DNA of 64,000 nt. Source: SZUA-22 sp963751695 (lineage in GTDB: Bacteria > Bacteroidota > Ignavibacteria > Ignavibacteriales > Melioribacteraceae). The DNA is taken from contig CAVVVP010000004.1 of assembly GCA_963751695.1 (NCBI GenBank), positions 1-64,000 of the forward strand, given 5' to 3'. Position 1 is the stretch's first letter, and the number at the start of each line of letters is the position of its first letter. The notes beneath the pieces were generated by a model, which ran no database searches, had not been told where the DNA came from, and was given only the letters and a program-made list of their open reading frames with translations. Both the position numbers and the translations under genes were made by a program. Shown in pieces: positions 63,926 to 64,000 of this stretch.

Positions 63926-64000
63926 TTGAAAAGAAATGATTTCTATGGCATGATGCCAATATTGCCAACAGCAATAAAACCAGATGGGAAAATTGACGAA
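63926..64000 (+). CDS. DapA/NanA-family aldolase, 5' fragment
   Basis: Only the first 25 codons lie in the window, from a TTG start: LKRNDFYGMMPILPTAIKPD, then GKIDE. The P-x-L-P-T-x-x-x-x-D-G-x-I-D pattern marks the start of the dihydrodipicolinate synthase/N-acetylneuraminate lyase family. With a sialidase-like gene and an SSS symporter upstream, N-acetylneuraminate lyase or another 2-keto-3-deoxy-acid aldolase is the first guess. The gene continues past the end of the window. Confidence 0.65.
   Translation, partial: MKRNDFYGMMPILPTAIKPDGKIDE

Noticed and set aside
1..64000. CRISPR arrays, IS elements, integrases, tRNA or rRNA genes
   Set aside because: No regularly spaced short repeats, transposase or integrase signatures, or cloverleaf/rRNA sequences were recognised by eye; a tRNA scan would be decisive.

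Overview
The window looks like chromosomal DNA of a low-GC, Gram-negative bacterium of the FCB group, most likely an Ignavibacteria-type relative of the Bacteroidota. Four kinds of sequence evidence support this: several secreted proteins end in a type IX secretion (T9SS) sorting domain with the NYPNPFNPST signature, there is a hybrid two-component regulator of the Bacteroidetes type, there is a CarboxypepD_reg-like TonB-dependent receptor beside a PorV/PorQ-like protein, and the terminators are AT-rich. The placement rests on gene content only. No rRNA, tRNA, CRISPR array or insertion sequence was seen.

Layout. (1) 1-11.1 kb: a T9SS beta-helix protein, a lipoprotein, a VOC-fold enzyme, a GAF/sigma-54 activator, a Ser/Thr kinase with TPRs, a SnoaL-like protein, an FG-GAP T9SS protein, a second lipoprotein and a saccharopine-dehydrogenase-like gene. 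Five of the larger genes here carry frameshifts or stops, mostly one-base changes in short homopolymers, whereas no disrupted gene was recognised in the next 52 kb. This suggests locally poor sequence quality, or less likely decay. (2) 11.7-25.1 kb: a sugar-oxidation region. A minus-strand operon (nucleoside-permease-like transporter, Gfo/Idh/MocA oxidoreductase, and a secreted fusion of a sugar-isomerase barrel with a DUF1080 domain) lies divergent from a plus-strand operon (two Tat-signal Gfo/Idh/MocA oxidoreductases, a multihaem c-type cytochrome, a membrane b-type-like subunit, a secreted discoidin-like protein, an Agl23-like glycosyltransferase and ApbE). (3) 25.3-43.2 kb: ECF sigma factor with a zinc-type anti-sigma factor, a hybrid two-component regulator, carAB, an ornithine aminotransferase, three small housekeeping genes and cell-surface glycosyltransferases. 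(4) 43.7-64 kb: a surface and glycan-use locus. It holds a T9SS protein with a duplicated domain, two SurA/PpiC-like lipoproteins flanking a TonB receptor, a PorV-like protein and a 1236-residue secreted protein. A BNR sialidase-like protein, a ceramidase-family hydrolase lacking the usual serine motif, another T9SS protein, a phosphoesterase/beta-propeller fusion, a sodium/solute symporter and the start of a DapA/NanA-family aldolase follow.

How the genes may work together. Regions 2 and 4 are the two candidate systems. Region 2 matches the logic of the 3-keto-glycoside route (Gfo/Idh oxidation, DUF1080 lyase/hydrolase, isomerase-barrel hydratase). It differs in being largely exported and in sitting immediately upstream of a multihaem cytochrome/membrane pair that could take the electrons. 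Region 4 resembles a glycan-utilisation locus without a recognisable SusD: outer-membrane import, surface binding proteins, extracellular deglycosylation, sodium-driven uptake and an aldolase. These pathway statements are inferences from gene content and order. The domains and motifs are read directly from the translations.
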